A stretch of 64,000 nucleotides of DNA from an uncultured Flammeovirgaceae bacterium. GTDB taxonomy: Bacteria > Bacteroidota > Bacteroidia > Cytophagales > Cyclobacteriaceae. Every line of letters starts with the position of its first letter. The stretch's first letter is position 1. The position numbers were made by a program, and so were the translations under genes. The stretch is from the NCBI GenBank assembly GCA_937883755.1, contig CAKZYA010000003.1:1-64000 (forward strand), given 5' to 3'. The notes under the pieces are model-generated. The model did no database searches. It worked only from the letters and a program-made list of their open reading frames with translations, and was not told the origin of the DNA. Of the stretch, positions 1-7,973 are shown piece after piece.

Positions 1-313
1 TATGATTCAACTCATGCTTAACAAACTTGCTTAAATATTTCCAAACACGCTCTAATAAACCAGTATTTATAATAGAACCGTGATTCAAAGCATAGATTCT
101 TAAACATCCATCTCAGATGTACCAGAGGGTTCCATCATTCTAACTCCTTATCCTACGAGCTAGACAGCGATAGGTATAGAGGCAATTTTTCCTGATAAGT
201 TACATGGAATAGGTAAAATCATATACTTTTGAGGATAACCTTACACTCTAACCACTTAGCATGTTGCGAAGCACGAAGTTTGTAAATTCTCTCACAATCA
301 CTATTAGGGTATC
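1..313. other. Left-edge region without recognisable gene
   Basis: This AT-rich stretch precedes the first supported gene. I see no coding frame with family character, no RNA gene and no strong inverted repeat. It presumably carries the promoter of the gene starting at 314, but no clear TTG-N19-TAnnTTTG pair could be picked out. Confidence 0.4.
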
Positions 314-748
314 ATGAATACAGAAAAGCACTTAGATAATACAGCGCTAAAACGTAATTACTTTACTGTTTTGGCCGTGTTTGCTAATGATGAGAAGACA
401 ACATCCAATCATCTGAACGGCATTTGTGCTTGGGGGCAGCAGTTGGACATTCCCGATGCTGAACTACAGGTGGTTATAGAAGCTCCCCAGAAATTTATCG
501 ATCAAAAGCCACGCAATGCCCAGAAGGCTATTGAACAGCTATACGATTTGGTATATATGATTTATCTGGACGAAGTAGTAGATGACCACGAGATAGAAAT
601 TATGATGCAGTATGCTGAGCACCTGGGATTTCCTCAGCATATTATTGGCGATCTAATAAAAGCCATCCTAACTGCTCCTTCTGATGGCATTTCGACCTGG
701 CAAGTAAAGAGCGAACTAAAAGAACTGCTAGAAGCTAGTTTAGGATAA
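314..748 (+). CDS. TerB-like small acidic helical protein
   Basis: A 144-residue acidic, predominantly alpha-helical protein without signal peptide or membrane segment, so probably cytoplasmic. The central part (about residues 70-110) has the shape of a TerB/tellurite-resistance-like fold: a helix rich in Tyr/Met/Ile, then the acidic turn DEVVDDHE and another helix ending in a Gly-Phe pair. TerB-fold proteins often bind metal through such acidic residues, but a function here is only inferred. It stands alone, in the opposite direction to the tatA gene and separated from it by a palindromic repeat. The ATG at 314 is the first in frame. It could equally be an unrelated helical protein. Confidence 0.6.
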   Translation: MNTEKHLDNTALKRNYFTVLAVFANDEKTTSNHLNGICAWGQQLDIPDAELQVVIEAPQKFIDQKPRNAQKAIEQLYDLVYMIYLDEVVDDHEIEIMMQYAEHLGFPQHIIGDLIKAILTAPSDGISTWQVKSELKELLEASLG

Positions 749-809
749 GAAGCATATCAACGCTATTTTCTTCTAACTAAGCACCAAGACAAAAATACGT
801 TATACATTT

Positions 810-837
810 CCCCCTTTTTTAAAGGGGGTGCAGGGGG
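810..837. repeat. C5-T6-A3-G5 palindrome followed by a second G5 run
   Basis: Five C, six T, three A and five G form a short near-perfect hairpin (810-828), followed by TGCA and another run of five G (833-837). It lies between the convergent TerB-like and tatA genes. Similar C-run/G-run palindromes are dispersed repeats in many genomes. It may also act as a bidirectional terminator for the two flanking genes. Confidence 0.45.
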
Positions 838-909
838 ATTTCTGGCATTTATGCTTCCTATTCATTCAATTAGCTATCATCAATTTAATTTTGTCCTACT
901 GTTTACTAG

Positions 910-1203
910 CTAATTCCTACTTTCTTCCCCAGTTTCTGGTTTTCGGTCTCCAGTTTCAGCTGGTGATGCAGTCGTTGATTCAGTAGAAGCTGTAGTTGCC
1001 GTATTGGGTTTAGGCTCTTGAGGACTATCACGTTCTACTTCCTTCTTCATTTCAGTAGTCGCATTTTTAAATTCCCGCATGCCAGTTCCTAAACCTCGGG
1101 CTAACTCAGGAATCTTCTTAGCTCCAAAAAATATTAGTATAATCGTGACAATTAGCAGAATTTCCCATCCGCCTAGGCCACCAATAAATAGTAAAGTGCT
1201 CAT
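910..1203 (-). CDS. tatA: Sec-independent protein translocase subunit TatA/E
   Basis: A 97-residue subunit of the twin-arginine translocase, which forms the pore for folded, signal-bearing proteins. One N-terminal transmembrane helix (about residues 9-24, GWEILLIVTIILIFFG) leads into the family hinge FFGAKKIPELARGLG and an amphipathic helix (MREFKNATTEMKKEV). A low-complexity Pro/Thr/Glu tail follows. The ATG at 1203 is preferred over an upstream frame extension because the family starts directly before the glycine-rich membrane helix. No tatC is visible in the window. A predicted Tat client is encoded at 32.4 kb (racemase-like protein with RRQF). Confidence 0.93.
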   Translation of the reverse strand: MSTLLFIGGLGGWEILLIVTIILIFFGAKKIPELARGLGTGMREFKNATTEMKKEVERDSPQEPKPNTATTASTESTTASPAETGDRKPETGEESRN

Positions 1204-1362
1204 AATGCTGTGGTTTACTTTTCTGTAGATAAGAAAATTATAAGAGGAAAGCAATTGAATTTTAATTTGTTATCACTCTTTCTATTGTTCTTAAACTGGC
1301 ATCTACTGTAAATAGCCTGGCAGCTCTTGGAAAACAGCATAGAAATTGCTAGTATCCAATGT

Positions 1363-1788
1363 ATGAATAAACAGAAATTCATAGCAGATCTACTACACGC
1401 GCACGGATTAAGAAGAACACCTATCCGTACTGAAATGTTAACTCTTTTCCTCAAGCATGATACTGCCCTGGCTGCTAGTGATATTATCGCAAAGATGAAA
1501 TTGCGGCTGGATAGGGTGACCGTATACCGCGCCCTGAATTCATTTGAGGAACACGGTATACTACATCGCGCCTCGGAAGATGAGCGAGGCATCAAGTACG
1601 CTCTATGCGGACAGCATTGCCCTGACGAATTGCATACCGATCAACACGCTCATTTCATTTGCGACCGGTGCCACCAAACTTATTGTCTGGAAGATGTGAA
1701 AGTACCGGAGGTAGCCGTCTCTAATGAGTTTTCGGTAGATCGGACGAACTATACACTCAGTGGCATTTGTAGAGTTTGTAATGCTTGA
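1363..1788 (+). CDS. Fur-family metal-responsive regulator (first of two)
   Basis: A 141-residue Fur superfamily DNA-binding repressor. It has an N-terminal winged helix, with the recognition-helix pattern RLDRVTVYRALNSFEEHGIL, and a C-terminal dimerisation domain. Likely structural zinc cysteines are CDRCHQTYC and the C-terminal CRVC. The regulatory-site histidines are probably in HTDQHAHF. Whether it senses iron, zinc or peroxide cannot be decided by eye. Its distance from the zinc island makes the other copy at 56.7 kb the better Zur candidate, although this copy is only 4 kb from the zinc receptor. ATG 1363 is chosen over an upstream TTG. Confidence 0.88.
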   Translation: MNKQKFIADLLHAHGLRRTPIRTEMLTLFLKHDTALAASDIIAKMKLRLDRVTVYRALNSFEEHGILHRASEDERGIKYALCGQHCPDELHTDQHAHFICDRCHQTYCLEDVKVPEVAVSNEFSVDRTNYTLSGICRVCNA

Positions 1789-1886
1789 TGTTTGTTAAGC
1801 TTTTTCCGTTCAGTTATTATTTCATACCTCACTGGGCAAAAAGTCATATTAGATTAGTGATGCCTATCATCAGTGAACTGCCATAT

Positions 1887-2813
1887 TCAGTTAACAATTA
1901 CTGTGAACTCCCTTACGGCTAAGTTTCCTCCTTCGTCTTCTACCTCAATCCGCAGAACTCGCTCGTGGTCACTGGAGATTAGCGAGTAGGGCTGGTTTTT
2001 CCACAGCGTCGCTAGTGGCAGTTGATCGTTGGTGAAGGTAGGAATAGCTTGCCCGGTTAGCATGGCTCCGGTATTGTCGCGTAAGAACTGCGATTCGCCC
2101 CACATGGCTTCGTAGCTGGTATCCCCCTGCCAGTCAGTATCATTGTCCCGGTCAGTGTCCCGCACCAGCGAGACGCGAATGAAGGTAATGGCAAAGTTGT
2201 GCTCATCTCGTTGTTGCTCTAGGTATCCTTCAACCACCAAAGCGTTTTCCGCCGTACCGGATAGTTGCTCTAGCGTTTCATCCGGGTCATCTGCCAGAGC
2301 GATCAGGGGCATATAGGGGCGTTTTAGGTATACGCTACGTACTATGCTAGAGCCGTCGGCAAAAGAGGTACTGTTACCAGCATCATCTACCGCGTGCAGT
2401 ATCACGTGATAGGGCCCCGCCAGATAATCTCGGTCATCGTAGCGGATGGTTTGATTAATCGTGTGACTAGTACCATTTAACTGCACCACTTCATCCACCC
2501 GGAAGCCCGGTAATCGCTGCTCAATGCGGGCATGGGTGTGCCCATCCTGCGAATTATGAATATCAATCCGCATCTCACTGAGCGCTCGATTATCCGATAG
2601 TTCACCTTGTAGTAACAGTTCGGTACTGTTTTCCGGTAACACTTCCATGTATTCGCCCCGGATTTTGACCACGTTAGGATCACCCTGGGTAGAAGGACGG
2701 CTGATCGCCGAAAAAGTTGGCGCATCCAAATCGTTACTAGGATCATCAGGATCATTATCGGAACAAGCAGTTAACACAAGCGTAGCAAATAGTATAGGCA
2801 GGTAATTTTTCAT
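1887..2813 (-). CDS. DUF4625-type lipoprotein beside zinc TonB receptor
   Basis: A 308-residue lipoprotein. The signal peptide ends in LTAC (Cys about residue 17), followed by an Asp-rich surface-export-like tail. The body looks like two beta-sandwich units. The first (about 35-150) has DUF4625 features, including IDIHNSQDGHTH, which carries three His and could bind a metal. The second (about 165-308) ends in an Ig-like strand, VEDEGGNLAVREFTV. It is transcribed with and directly behind the TonB receptor (4-base gap), so it is probably the receptor's surface partner under the same operator. Metal binding is inferred. Confidence 0.72.
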   Translation of the reverse strand: MKNYLPILFATLVLTACSDNDPDDPSNDLDAPTFSAISRPSTQGDPNVVKIRGEYMEVLPENSTELLLQGELSDNRALSEMRIDIHNSQDGHTHARIEQRLPGFRVDEVVQLNGTSHTINQTIRYDDRDYLAGPYHVILHAVDDAGNSTSFADGSSIVRSVYLKRPYMPLIALADDPDETLEQLSGTAENALVVEGYLEQQRDEHNFAITFIRVSLVRDTDRDNDTDWQGDTSYEAMWGESQFLRDNTGAMLTGQAIPTFTNDQLPLATLWKNQPYSLISSDHERVLRIEVEDEGGNLAVREFTVIVN

Positions 2814-2817
2814 AAGG

Positions 2818-5259
2818 TTAGGAATTTAGAGGTATGGATAAAGGAACCCGCAGCGTGACTACCACATTGCGACCCGGTTCGGGTAAGTTTAACAAGCGGT
2901 AGCGGCTCAGGTGGTGCAAATATTGAGTGTTGAGTGCATTGTCTACCTGCACCATTACGTTAAAAAACGTATTGCCAACCACCCATTCGCTACTCACCCC
3001 TCCGCCGAGCAGAGTGTAGCCGGGAGTCGCCCGTTCGTTGCGGTCTACCCGGTTCTGGTCGGCTACCCAGCGGACATCACCGTGCAGCTCCAGCGATTGC
3101 AGCCACCCTTGCTGAGTGACGATCTGGTAGGTTACTTCGCCCAGGGCTGAAAAGGGCGGAGTGAGCGGTAGCGGTAATTGAAAGTCAAGATTATAATTAG
3201 CAACGTACTCTAACGAAGCCTGTATGTTCAGAGCCGGATCTGGTTGGTAGGTGGTAACCCATTCGCCCCCCCAGAAGGTGGCATCAGCTTGCCGAAACTC
3301 CCAAGTGAGTTGGCTGCCCGAGGGCAAACGGCTAAACGAAGAAGTAGGAGCTAAGTAAATATACTGGTCGTAGTAGGCCACAAACGGGGTGAATGTACTG
3401 CTGAGCTTGCCTTTTTGGTAGGTAAGCGCGTAATCGAGTTGATAACCGCGTTCCGATTGCAGGTCGGGATTGCCCAACTCGTGGCGGAACGTACCGTGAT
3501 GCACTCCATTAGACGCTAGTTCTATCGCCGTAGGCATCCGAAAACTAGTGCCAAGGTTAAGCTTTATTTGCCAAGTAGACGAAGGCTGCCACTGTACGCC
3601 CACGGATCCGCTAACATCGGCAAATTGACGGGTGAGGTCGGCATTGCGTTGCTCAAACTCTCCCGTAGGCTGAAGAAGTTCATCATACAGTGGTTGCTGA
3701 TGCTCAAGAACGTCGTGCTGCCCACCGTCAAAACGTAAACCAGCGTTGAACTGCCAGCGTGGATTAACCGGAGAATCAGCGTACTCTACCAGCGCAAATC
3801 CACCTCCTTGCCAAGTGGTGAAGGCTGGAATTAGAAACTCAAAGCCACCATAGTTATTCTGCATCCGTTGCCCCTGCACTCCGTAGGTGACCATCCACTG
3901 CGAACTCATTTCTTGGATAAGCCGAGCGTTGAGTGAATAGGTTCTTAACCGTAAATCGTGCGCCACCGTACCATCTACCGTTTGGCCTACGTTTTGGGTA
4001 TGGGGTAACGATTCTTCCAACCTCCGATTCTGCTGATAGCCAACATCCACTTCTAGGATAGATCGATCCCAACCGTACTGCGTATTCCATAATACCTTCC
4101 AGTGGGTGTTGTCCTGACGGGGCAGACCAATACTGTGCTGCTGATCGTAACGTTGTAGCTGGTAGCCACTCGGAATGCCTACCGCCCCCGGAAACAAGCC
4201 CACCCGCTGATGAAATCGACTGATTTTCACAGTTGACTGACCCCAAGCCCGTTTCAGCCCAGTGGAGAAAGCAAAATTTCGCTCCTGACCTGCGGTATTG
4301 CGAAGTCGCTCGTCGTAGATCGGTAGCTCAAAACCAGCGTAAGTAAAGCGGTCAGCAGGCACCCGGTAGTTGTCAAAGTCCTGATGACTGTAACGCAAGC
4401 GGTAGAGCCAGCCTTGCTGATTGCCCTCTGCCGCAGCACTCAGGCCACGTAGGTTATTATTGTACTGATAAATGCCCTTCACTTCGGTTTGAATTTGCCC
4501 TGCTTCCGGAAAAGGAGCTGGTAAAATATTAATGACGCCGCCCATTGCATCCGACCCATAGCGCAGTGAAGCAGGCCCCTTGATGATCTCTACCTGTTGC
4601 ACGTCAAATTGGTCAATTTCCAGCCCGTGATCGGAGCCCCACTGTTGTCCCTCCTGCTTCACGCCCTGATCATTCACCATAATGCGGTTGTAGCTCATCC
4701 CTCGAATCACGGGTTTGGCAATCCCCACCCCGGTGTTGATGGCATTGATGCCCGCTACTGGAGAGAGCGCATCCACAAAGCTTCCCCCAGTCGATTGATC
4801 TAGATCAGATCGAGTTACTGTAGTTACTACTTGGGAAGGAGTAGAAGTGCTGCGGGTAGCTATTCCATCAATTTGTACTTCTGCTAAGATCTTGGCACTA
4901 GGCAGCAAGCGAACCTGAATAGGATTCCTGGTTGTAGGCGAAACTGTGACGCGTTGCTCAATGTATCCTAACGAACGTACAGTTAGCGTATAGAGCGTAT
5001 CATTGGGAACGGTGAAGGTGAAAAACCCTTCGGATGTGGTGAATTGTAACTGGGCGGAATTCAATAGCTCTATCTGAGCTCCAGCAATGGCCTGAAGATC
5101 CTCGTCAACTACTTGTCCTTGTAGTGAAAACGTCTGCGCTAGACTGATAAAAGGCGATAAGAAAAAAATTAGAAAGTAATTATACGCAATAATATTGCTT
5201 CTGATAAGAATGCAAAAAAAATGGCGATTAGTATATTTTGTCTGAGTATATCGATGCAT
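2818..5259 (-). CDS. TonB-dependent receptor, ZnuD-like (probable zinc uptake)
   Basis: An 813-residue outer-membrane receptor for TonB-energised uptake. Order: signal peptide ending near SLAQ, carboxypeptidase-regulatory-like domain (about 45-125), plug (about 140-250, with QVVTTVTRSDLDQS, KPVIRGMSYNRI and VEIIKGPASLRYGSDAMGG), then a 22-strand-type barrel ending in LRVPLS. The plug segment GQQWGSDHGLEID resembles zinc receptors of the ZnuD group. A GCAAC-AAT-GTTGC palindrome lies 51 bases before the start codon, shared with the divergent propeller lipoprotein. The same operator occurs in the zinc island 50 kb away, which supports zinc as substrate. The extended N-terminus makes the exact start uncertain. 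Confidence 0.85.
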   Translation of the reverse strand: MHRYTQTKYTNRHFFCILIRSNIIAYNYFLIFFLSPFISLAQTFSLQGQVVDEDLQAIAGAQIELLNSAQLQFTTSEGFFTFTVPNDTLYTLTVRSLGYIEQRVTVSPTTRNPIQVRLLPSAKILAEVQIDGIATRSTSTPSQVVTTVTRSDLDQSTGGSFVDALSPVAGINAINTGVGIAKPVIRGMSYNRIMVNDQGVKQEGQQWGSDHGLEIDQFDVQQVEIIKGPASLRYGSDAMGGVINILPAPFPEAGQIQTEVKGIYQYNNNLRGLSAAAEGNQQGWLYRLRYSHQDFDNYRVPADRFTYAGFELPIYDERLRNTAGQERNFAFSTGLKRAWGQSTVKISRFHQRVGLFPGAVGIPSGYQLQRYDQQHSIGLPRQDNTHWKVLWNTQYGWDRSILEVDVGYQQNRRLEESLPHTQNVGQTVDGTVAHDLRLRTYSLNARLIQEMSSQWMVTYGVQGQRMQNNYGGFEFLIPAFTTWQGGGFALVEYADSPVNPRWQFNAGLRFDGGQHDVLEHQQPLYDELLQPTGEFEQRNADLTRQFADVSGSVGVQWQPSSTWQIKLNLGTSFRMPTAIELASNGVHHGTFRHELGNPDLQSERGYQLDYALTYQKGKLSSTFTPFVAYYDQYIYLAPTSSFSRLPSGSQLTWEFRQADATFWGGEWVTTYQPDPALNIQASLEYVANYNLDFQLPLPLTPPFSALGEVTYQIVTQQGWLQSLELHGDVRWVADQNRVDRNERATPGYTLLGGGVSSEWVVGNTFFNVMVQVDNALNTQYLHHLSRYRLLNLPEPGRNVVVTLRVPLSIPLNS

Positions 5260-5309
5260 TCTATTTCACTAATAGGTCTATTTGCTAAAATTGATAAAAA
5301 ATATTTAAC

Positions 5310-5322
5310 GCAACAATGTTGC
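5310..5322. promoter_or_regulatory. Zur-like operator GCAAC-AAT-GTTGC
   Basis: Perfect palindrome with five-base arms in the intergenic region between the divergent zinc receptor and propeller lipoprotein. Its right arm contains the TTG (5319-5321) that would be the -33 element of the plus-strand promoter. The core equals the reverse complement of the site at 55530. Repression by a zinc-loaded Fur-family protein is inferred. Confidence 0.7.
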
Positions 5323-5349
5323 AAATGTAAAATCGCAACTCTACTTTCG
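5319..5349 (+). promoter_or_regulatory. Bacteroidota-type promoter of the propeller lipoprotein gene
   Basis: TTG at 5319-5321, a 20-base spacer, and TACTTTCG at 5342-5349, close to the consensus TAnnTTTG. The -33 element lies inside the palindromic operator, so a bound repressor would block this promoter. The ATG follows at 5375. Confidence 0.5.
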
Positions 5350-5374
5350 CAAATAAAAGTAAAACTATTACACT

Positions 5375-6664
5375 ATGAAAAATCTTCGCCTATCCTTGAT
5401 GTTGCTAAGCCTAGTCTGGCTTACTTTTTCCTGCTCGGATGATGATCCGGATCCAGATGTTTCTCAATCTTTTGGAGGCCTTGAAGGGGAGTATATCCGA
5501 CTGGCCATGATGGCAGGTAGTGACCAGATGATGGTGATGAACCCTAGAACCGAACAGACTACTTTTACAGTAAACGAGCCACTAACGGACGGAGCCCGCT
5601 ATTACCTAAGCCCTACCGGACGTTACCTGGTGTCGGTAGAACGCGCTCAGAACCAAACCCGCTTTTTTGATGCGGGCATTGTCAACCATACCGATCACGG
5701 GCACGAATACGCAGCGCTGTGGTTGGAGACAACTGTTTCTTCGTCTACCCCAACGCACTACTCAGCGACGGGAGATGATATTGTGTTGTTCAACGATGGC
5801 GACGGATCCATCGTCCATATTGAAGAAAGTCGGTTAGAATTTGCTGGCTACCAACCGTCCGTAATTCCAATGCCTAACCAGACTCAGCACCACGGAGCGA
5901 CGGTGCGCCTAGATAATGGTTTGTTTGCCGTTACCTTCCAGCATGATACTGTAACCCAAGACCCTCTTCCCCAAATAGTGAAGCTAGTAGATGCCCAGGG
6001 GGAAGTTCAAGTAGATAATGAGGATGTACGCGTAGGCCGCATTCACGGGAATTCTTCTAATGGGCGAGTGGCTCTGTTTGGCTCTACTGATGGCTTAATC
6101 GCTGCTTACAATGATCGTGCTATCGCTTTGATTCCTAATGTAGAGGGTCTGAATGCAGAAAGTGGTAACTGGATTGGCACGGTACGCGGCCACGATAACT
6201 TAGACGTGTTCTACGGCTGGGCTCGGGCACAAGGTCTGTTTCGAATTGATCCGGCTAGCCAAAGCATGACTCGTTTTTACGAGGGAGACGATGTAAAATC
6301 ATTCTTCTTTAGCGAGGACGGTACCTATCTTATCCTACACAAAACGGACGATGAACTAGTGGTGTACGATGCCGCCAGTGGTAATGAAATGACCCAGGAG
6401 GTAATCGCGATTGCCCCGGATGCTGCCTACGAAAATGCCCGAAAAGAAGCCCCGACTGAGTTAGAGCGATTGCGCTTGATGGAAGAACCCGAGCGGGTAC
6501 TAACTGCCTCATCCGAATTTCTCTACATATTGGAACCTTCCCAAACGGAAATCAACATTCTCCGATTATCTGATTTGTCAACAGTCAAAACCATGACGTT
6601 AGATGCACCAGTAGACGTAATTATACGAGTCGGCTTCCATCGGAAAGAGAACGTAGCCTGGTAA
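5375..6664 (+). CDS. Propeller lipoprotein with His motifs, AztD-like zinc carrier candidate
   Basis: A 429-residue lipoprotein with signal peptide and lipobox ending in FSC (Cys20), then an Asp-rich stretch. The rest is repeated short beta-blades (RYYLSPTGRYLVSVE, GNSSNGRVALFGSTDG, FFFSEDGTYLILHKTD), typical of a WD40/YVTN-like propeller. Histidine clusters NHTDHGHEY (about residues 104-112), QHHGATVRLDNG and RIHGNSSNG recall AztD, a propeller that passes zinc to a binding protein. It is divergent from the zinc receptor and shares its operator. A periplasmic or surface zinc-binding role is inferred. A heme- or siderophore-binding propeller is the alternative. Confidence 0.65.
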   Translation: MKNLRLSLMLLSLVWLTFSCSDDDPDPDVSQSFGGLEGEYIRLAMMAGSDQMMVMNPRTEQTTFTVNEPLTDGARYYLSPTGRYLVSVERAQNQTRFFDAGIVNHTDHGHEYAALWLETTVSSSTPTHYSATGDDIVLFNDGDGSIVHIEESRLEFAGYQPSVIPMPNQTQHHGATVRLDNGLFAVTFQHDTVTQDPLPQIVKLVDAQGEVQVDNEDVRVGRIHGNSSNGRVALFGSTDGLIAAYNDRAIALIPNVEGLNAESGNWIGTVRGHDNLDVFYGWARAQGLFRIDPASQSMTRFYEGDDVKSFFFSEDGTYLILHKTDDELVVYDAASGNEMTQEVIAIAPDAAYENARKEAPTELERLRLMEEPERVLTASSEFLYILEPSQTEINILRLSDLSTVKTMTLDAPVDVIIRVGFHRKENVAW

Positions 6665-6678
6665 ACGGTGTTATTTCC

Positions 6679-6691
6679 GCAACCCAGTTGC
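6679..6691. promoter_or_regulatory. Zur-like operator GCAAC-CCA-GTTGC
   Basis: Second operator of the left zinc locus, 15 bases after the propeller lipoprotein stop codon and ahead of a small membrane/secreted gene. Its right-arm TTG (6688-6690) is followed, after 20 bases, by TATATTCA (6711-6718). The small gene thus appears to have its own operator-covered promoter. Centre CCA differs from the other sites but the arms are perfect. Confidence 0.6.
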
Positions 6692-6723
6692 AACTAAGCT
6701 TATCTGTCGGTATATTCACTTTT

Positions 6724-7038
6724 GTGAATCACAACCAACCTATAATAGCTTTACTATTGGCTGCATCCTTCATGATGCAGCCACTGCTATTTGCTCTCCA
6801 TGCGACTGAGCACGAACCGCTTCGCATTAAGCAGGTGACAGACTACCCAGTAGTGGAGCAATCGGTGTCAGATTGTGATCTGTGCGATAATTATAAGCAC
6901 CTTTCTTTTTTTAGTCTAACCTTTTTCTCCCTAACATTTCCCAAGCTATTTGCTACTTATGTATCATCCCTTTGCCTATCTATCCTACGGGACGTTAGTG
7001 TAAACTACTGGCTACGTGGCCCCCCAGTTACCCAGTAA
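6724..7038 (+). CDS. Small secreted/membrane protein with CDLC motif (DUF2946-like)
   Basis: About 104 residues: a hydrophobic leader (IIALLLAASFMMQPLLFALHA), an exposed segment with HATEHEP and CDLCDNYKH, a second hydrophobic stretch, and a C-terminal WLRGPP. A His/Cys leader, CxxC and a terminal GPP are reminiscent of DUF2946-type small metal-linked proteins. The protein at 52.1 kb has the same plan. An upstream TTG in frame lies inside the operator and is rejected. GTG 6724 gives a proper signal sequence, but ATG 6772 is possible if transcription begins near 6725. Function unknown; zinc-responsive expression is inferred. Confidence 0.5.
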   Translation: MNHNQPIIALLLAASFMMQPLLFALHATEHEPLRIKQVTDYPVVEQSVSDCDLCDNYKHLSFFSLTFFSLTFPKLFATYVSSLCLSILRDVSVNYWLRGPPVTQ

Positions 7039-7262
7039 ATAGGCTGATATTCTGACTCAGGAACTAGTCGCTTAGCAGTAGTTATAGAAATTTCTCGTGA
7101 CTTTAATTAGTGAGTTACGGCCAACCAACTCCTGCCAATATTAGTGGGTTTTTCAGTCTAATCTATTCATTCAATCATCTTCTAATTACCCTCGCCTTAC
7201 CATAAGTGACTAAGGGTAATGAACTTATTATTTACTTCCTACCTATTCTAATCTACATAACT
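7039..7262 (+). promoter_or_regulatory. Leader region of the ABC/TonB array
   Basis: 224 bases without a convincing gene before the first ABC ATPase. It should hold the promoter for the long plus-strand array. No copy of the GCAAy-N3-rTTGC palindrome is present, so the array does not visibly belong to the zinc regulon. No strong terminator hairpin was recognised. Confidence 0.35.
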
Positions 7263-7973
7263 ATGTTAGAAGCTATTGGTCTATCTAAAACCTATGATCA
7301 GCATCCAGCCCTGACTGACCTTCACTTGACAGTGTCCGCTGGTGATGTGTATTGTCTGTTAGGGGCGAACGGAGCCGGAAAAACAACCACCATCAACCTG
7401 TTCATGAATTTTATCACCCCCACCTCGGGGCAAGCTAAAGTAAACGGCCTGGACGTAGCCCAAGGGCAGGAAGTTAAAAAGCACCTGGCCTACATTCCTG
7501 AAAATCTGAACCTGTACGGTACGCTGACTGGACTGGAAAACTTACAGTTCTTTGCCGGGTTGGGTGGGGAGAAACCCGATAAAGCCTCGGCTGAAGAACT
7601 GCTCCAGGGTGTGGGGTTATCAGCTGAATTTATTCACCGACGAGTGAGTAAGTACTCTAAAGGGATGCGGCAGAAAGTAGGCATAGCCATTGCCAAGGCC
7701 AAGCAAGCCGACAACCTATTAATGGATGAGCCCACCTCCGGCTTAGATCCGCAAGCCAGTAACGAATTTGCCCAACTTCTATCTATCCTGCGGGAGAACC
7801 AAGTGGCTATTCTGATGGCAACCCACGACCTGTTCCGGGCTAAAGAATCCGGCACCCACATTGGCATTATGCGGTCGGGTCGTTTGATGCACTCGCTGAA
7901 AAGCGAGGAAATTTCACTGGGCGAACTGGAGCAATTGTATTTGGAAACCATGAAATCTGCTGTCTATGCTTAA
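7263..7973 (+). CDS. ABC transporter ATPase, module 1
   Basis: A 236-residue ATPase driving the following permease pair. Walker A GANGAGKT is at residues 34-41, the signature is the unusual YSKGMRQK (131-138, in place of LSGGQ), Walker B is NLLMDEP (151-157), and the H-loop is LMATHDLFRAK (His188). This is the subtype that serves ABC-2 permeases. The start is taken at ATG 7263 because family members begin directly with the strand before the Y-loop; an upstream frame extension has no homologous look. It overlaps the next gene by 8 bases. First gene of the long array. Confidence 0.92.
   Translation: MLEAIGLSKTYDQHPALTDLHLTVSAGDVYCLLGANGAGKTTTINLFMNFITPTSGQAKVNGLDVAQGQEVKKHLAYIPENLNLYGTLTGLENLQFFAGLGGEKPDKASAEELLQGVGLSAEFIHRRVSKYSKGMRQKVGIAIAKAKQADNLLMDEPTSGLDPQASNEFAQLLSILRENQVAILMATHDLFRAKESGTHIGIMRSGRLMHSLKSEEISLGELEQLYLETMKSAVYA

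Noticed and set aside
1215-1595. 126-codon minus-strand frame opposite the Fur gene
   Set aside because: Antisense to the clear Fur-family coding frame; its translation has no family character.
5221-5442. 73-codon plus-strand frame across the zinc-locus promoter
   Set aside because: It covers the divergent promoter, the operator and the start of the propeller lipoprotein in another frame; composition is non-coding.
6688-6723. TTG start for the small CDLC protein
   Set aside because: The codon lies inside the palindromic operator and its -33 element; translation should begin downstream.
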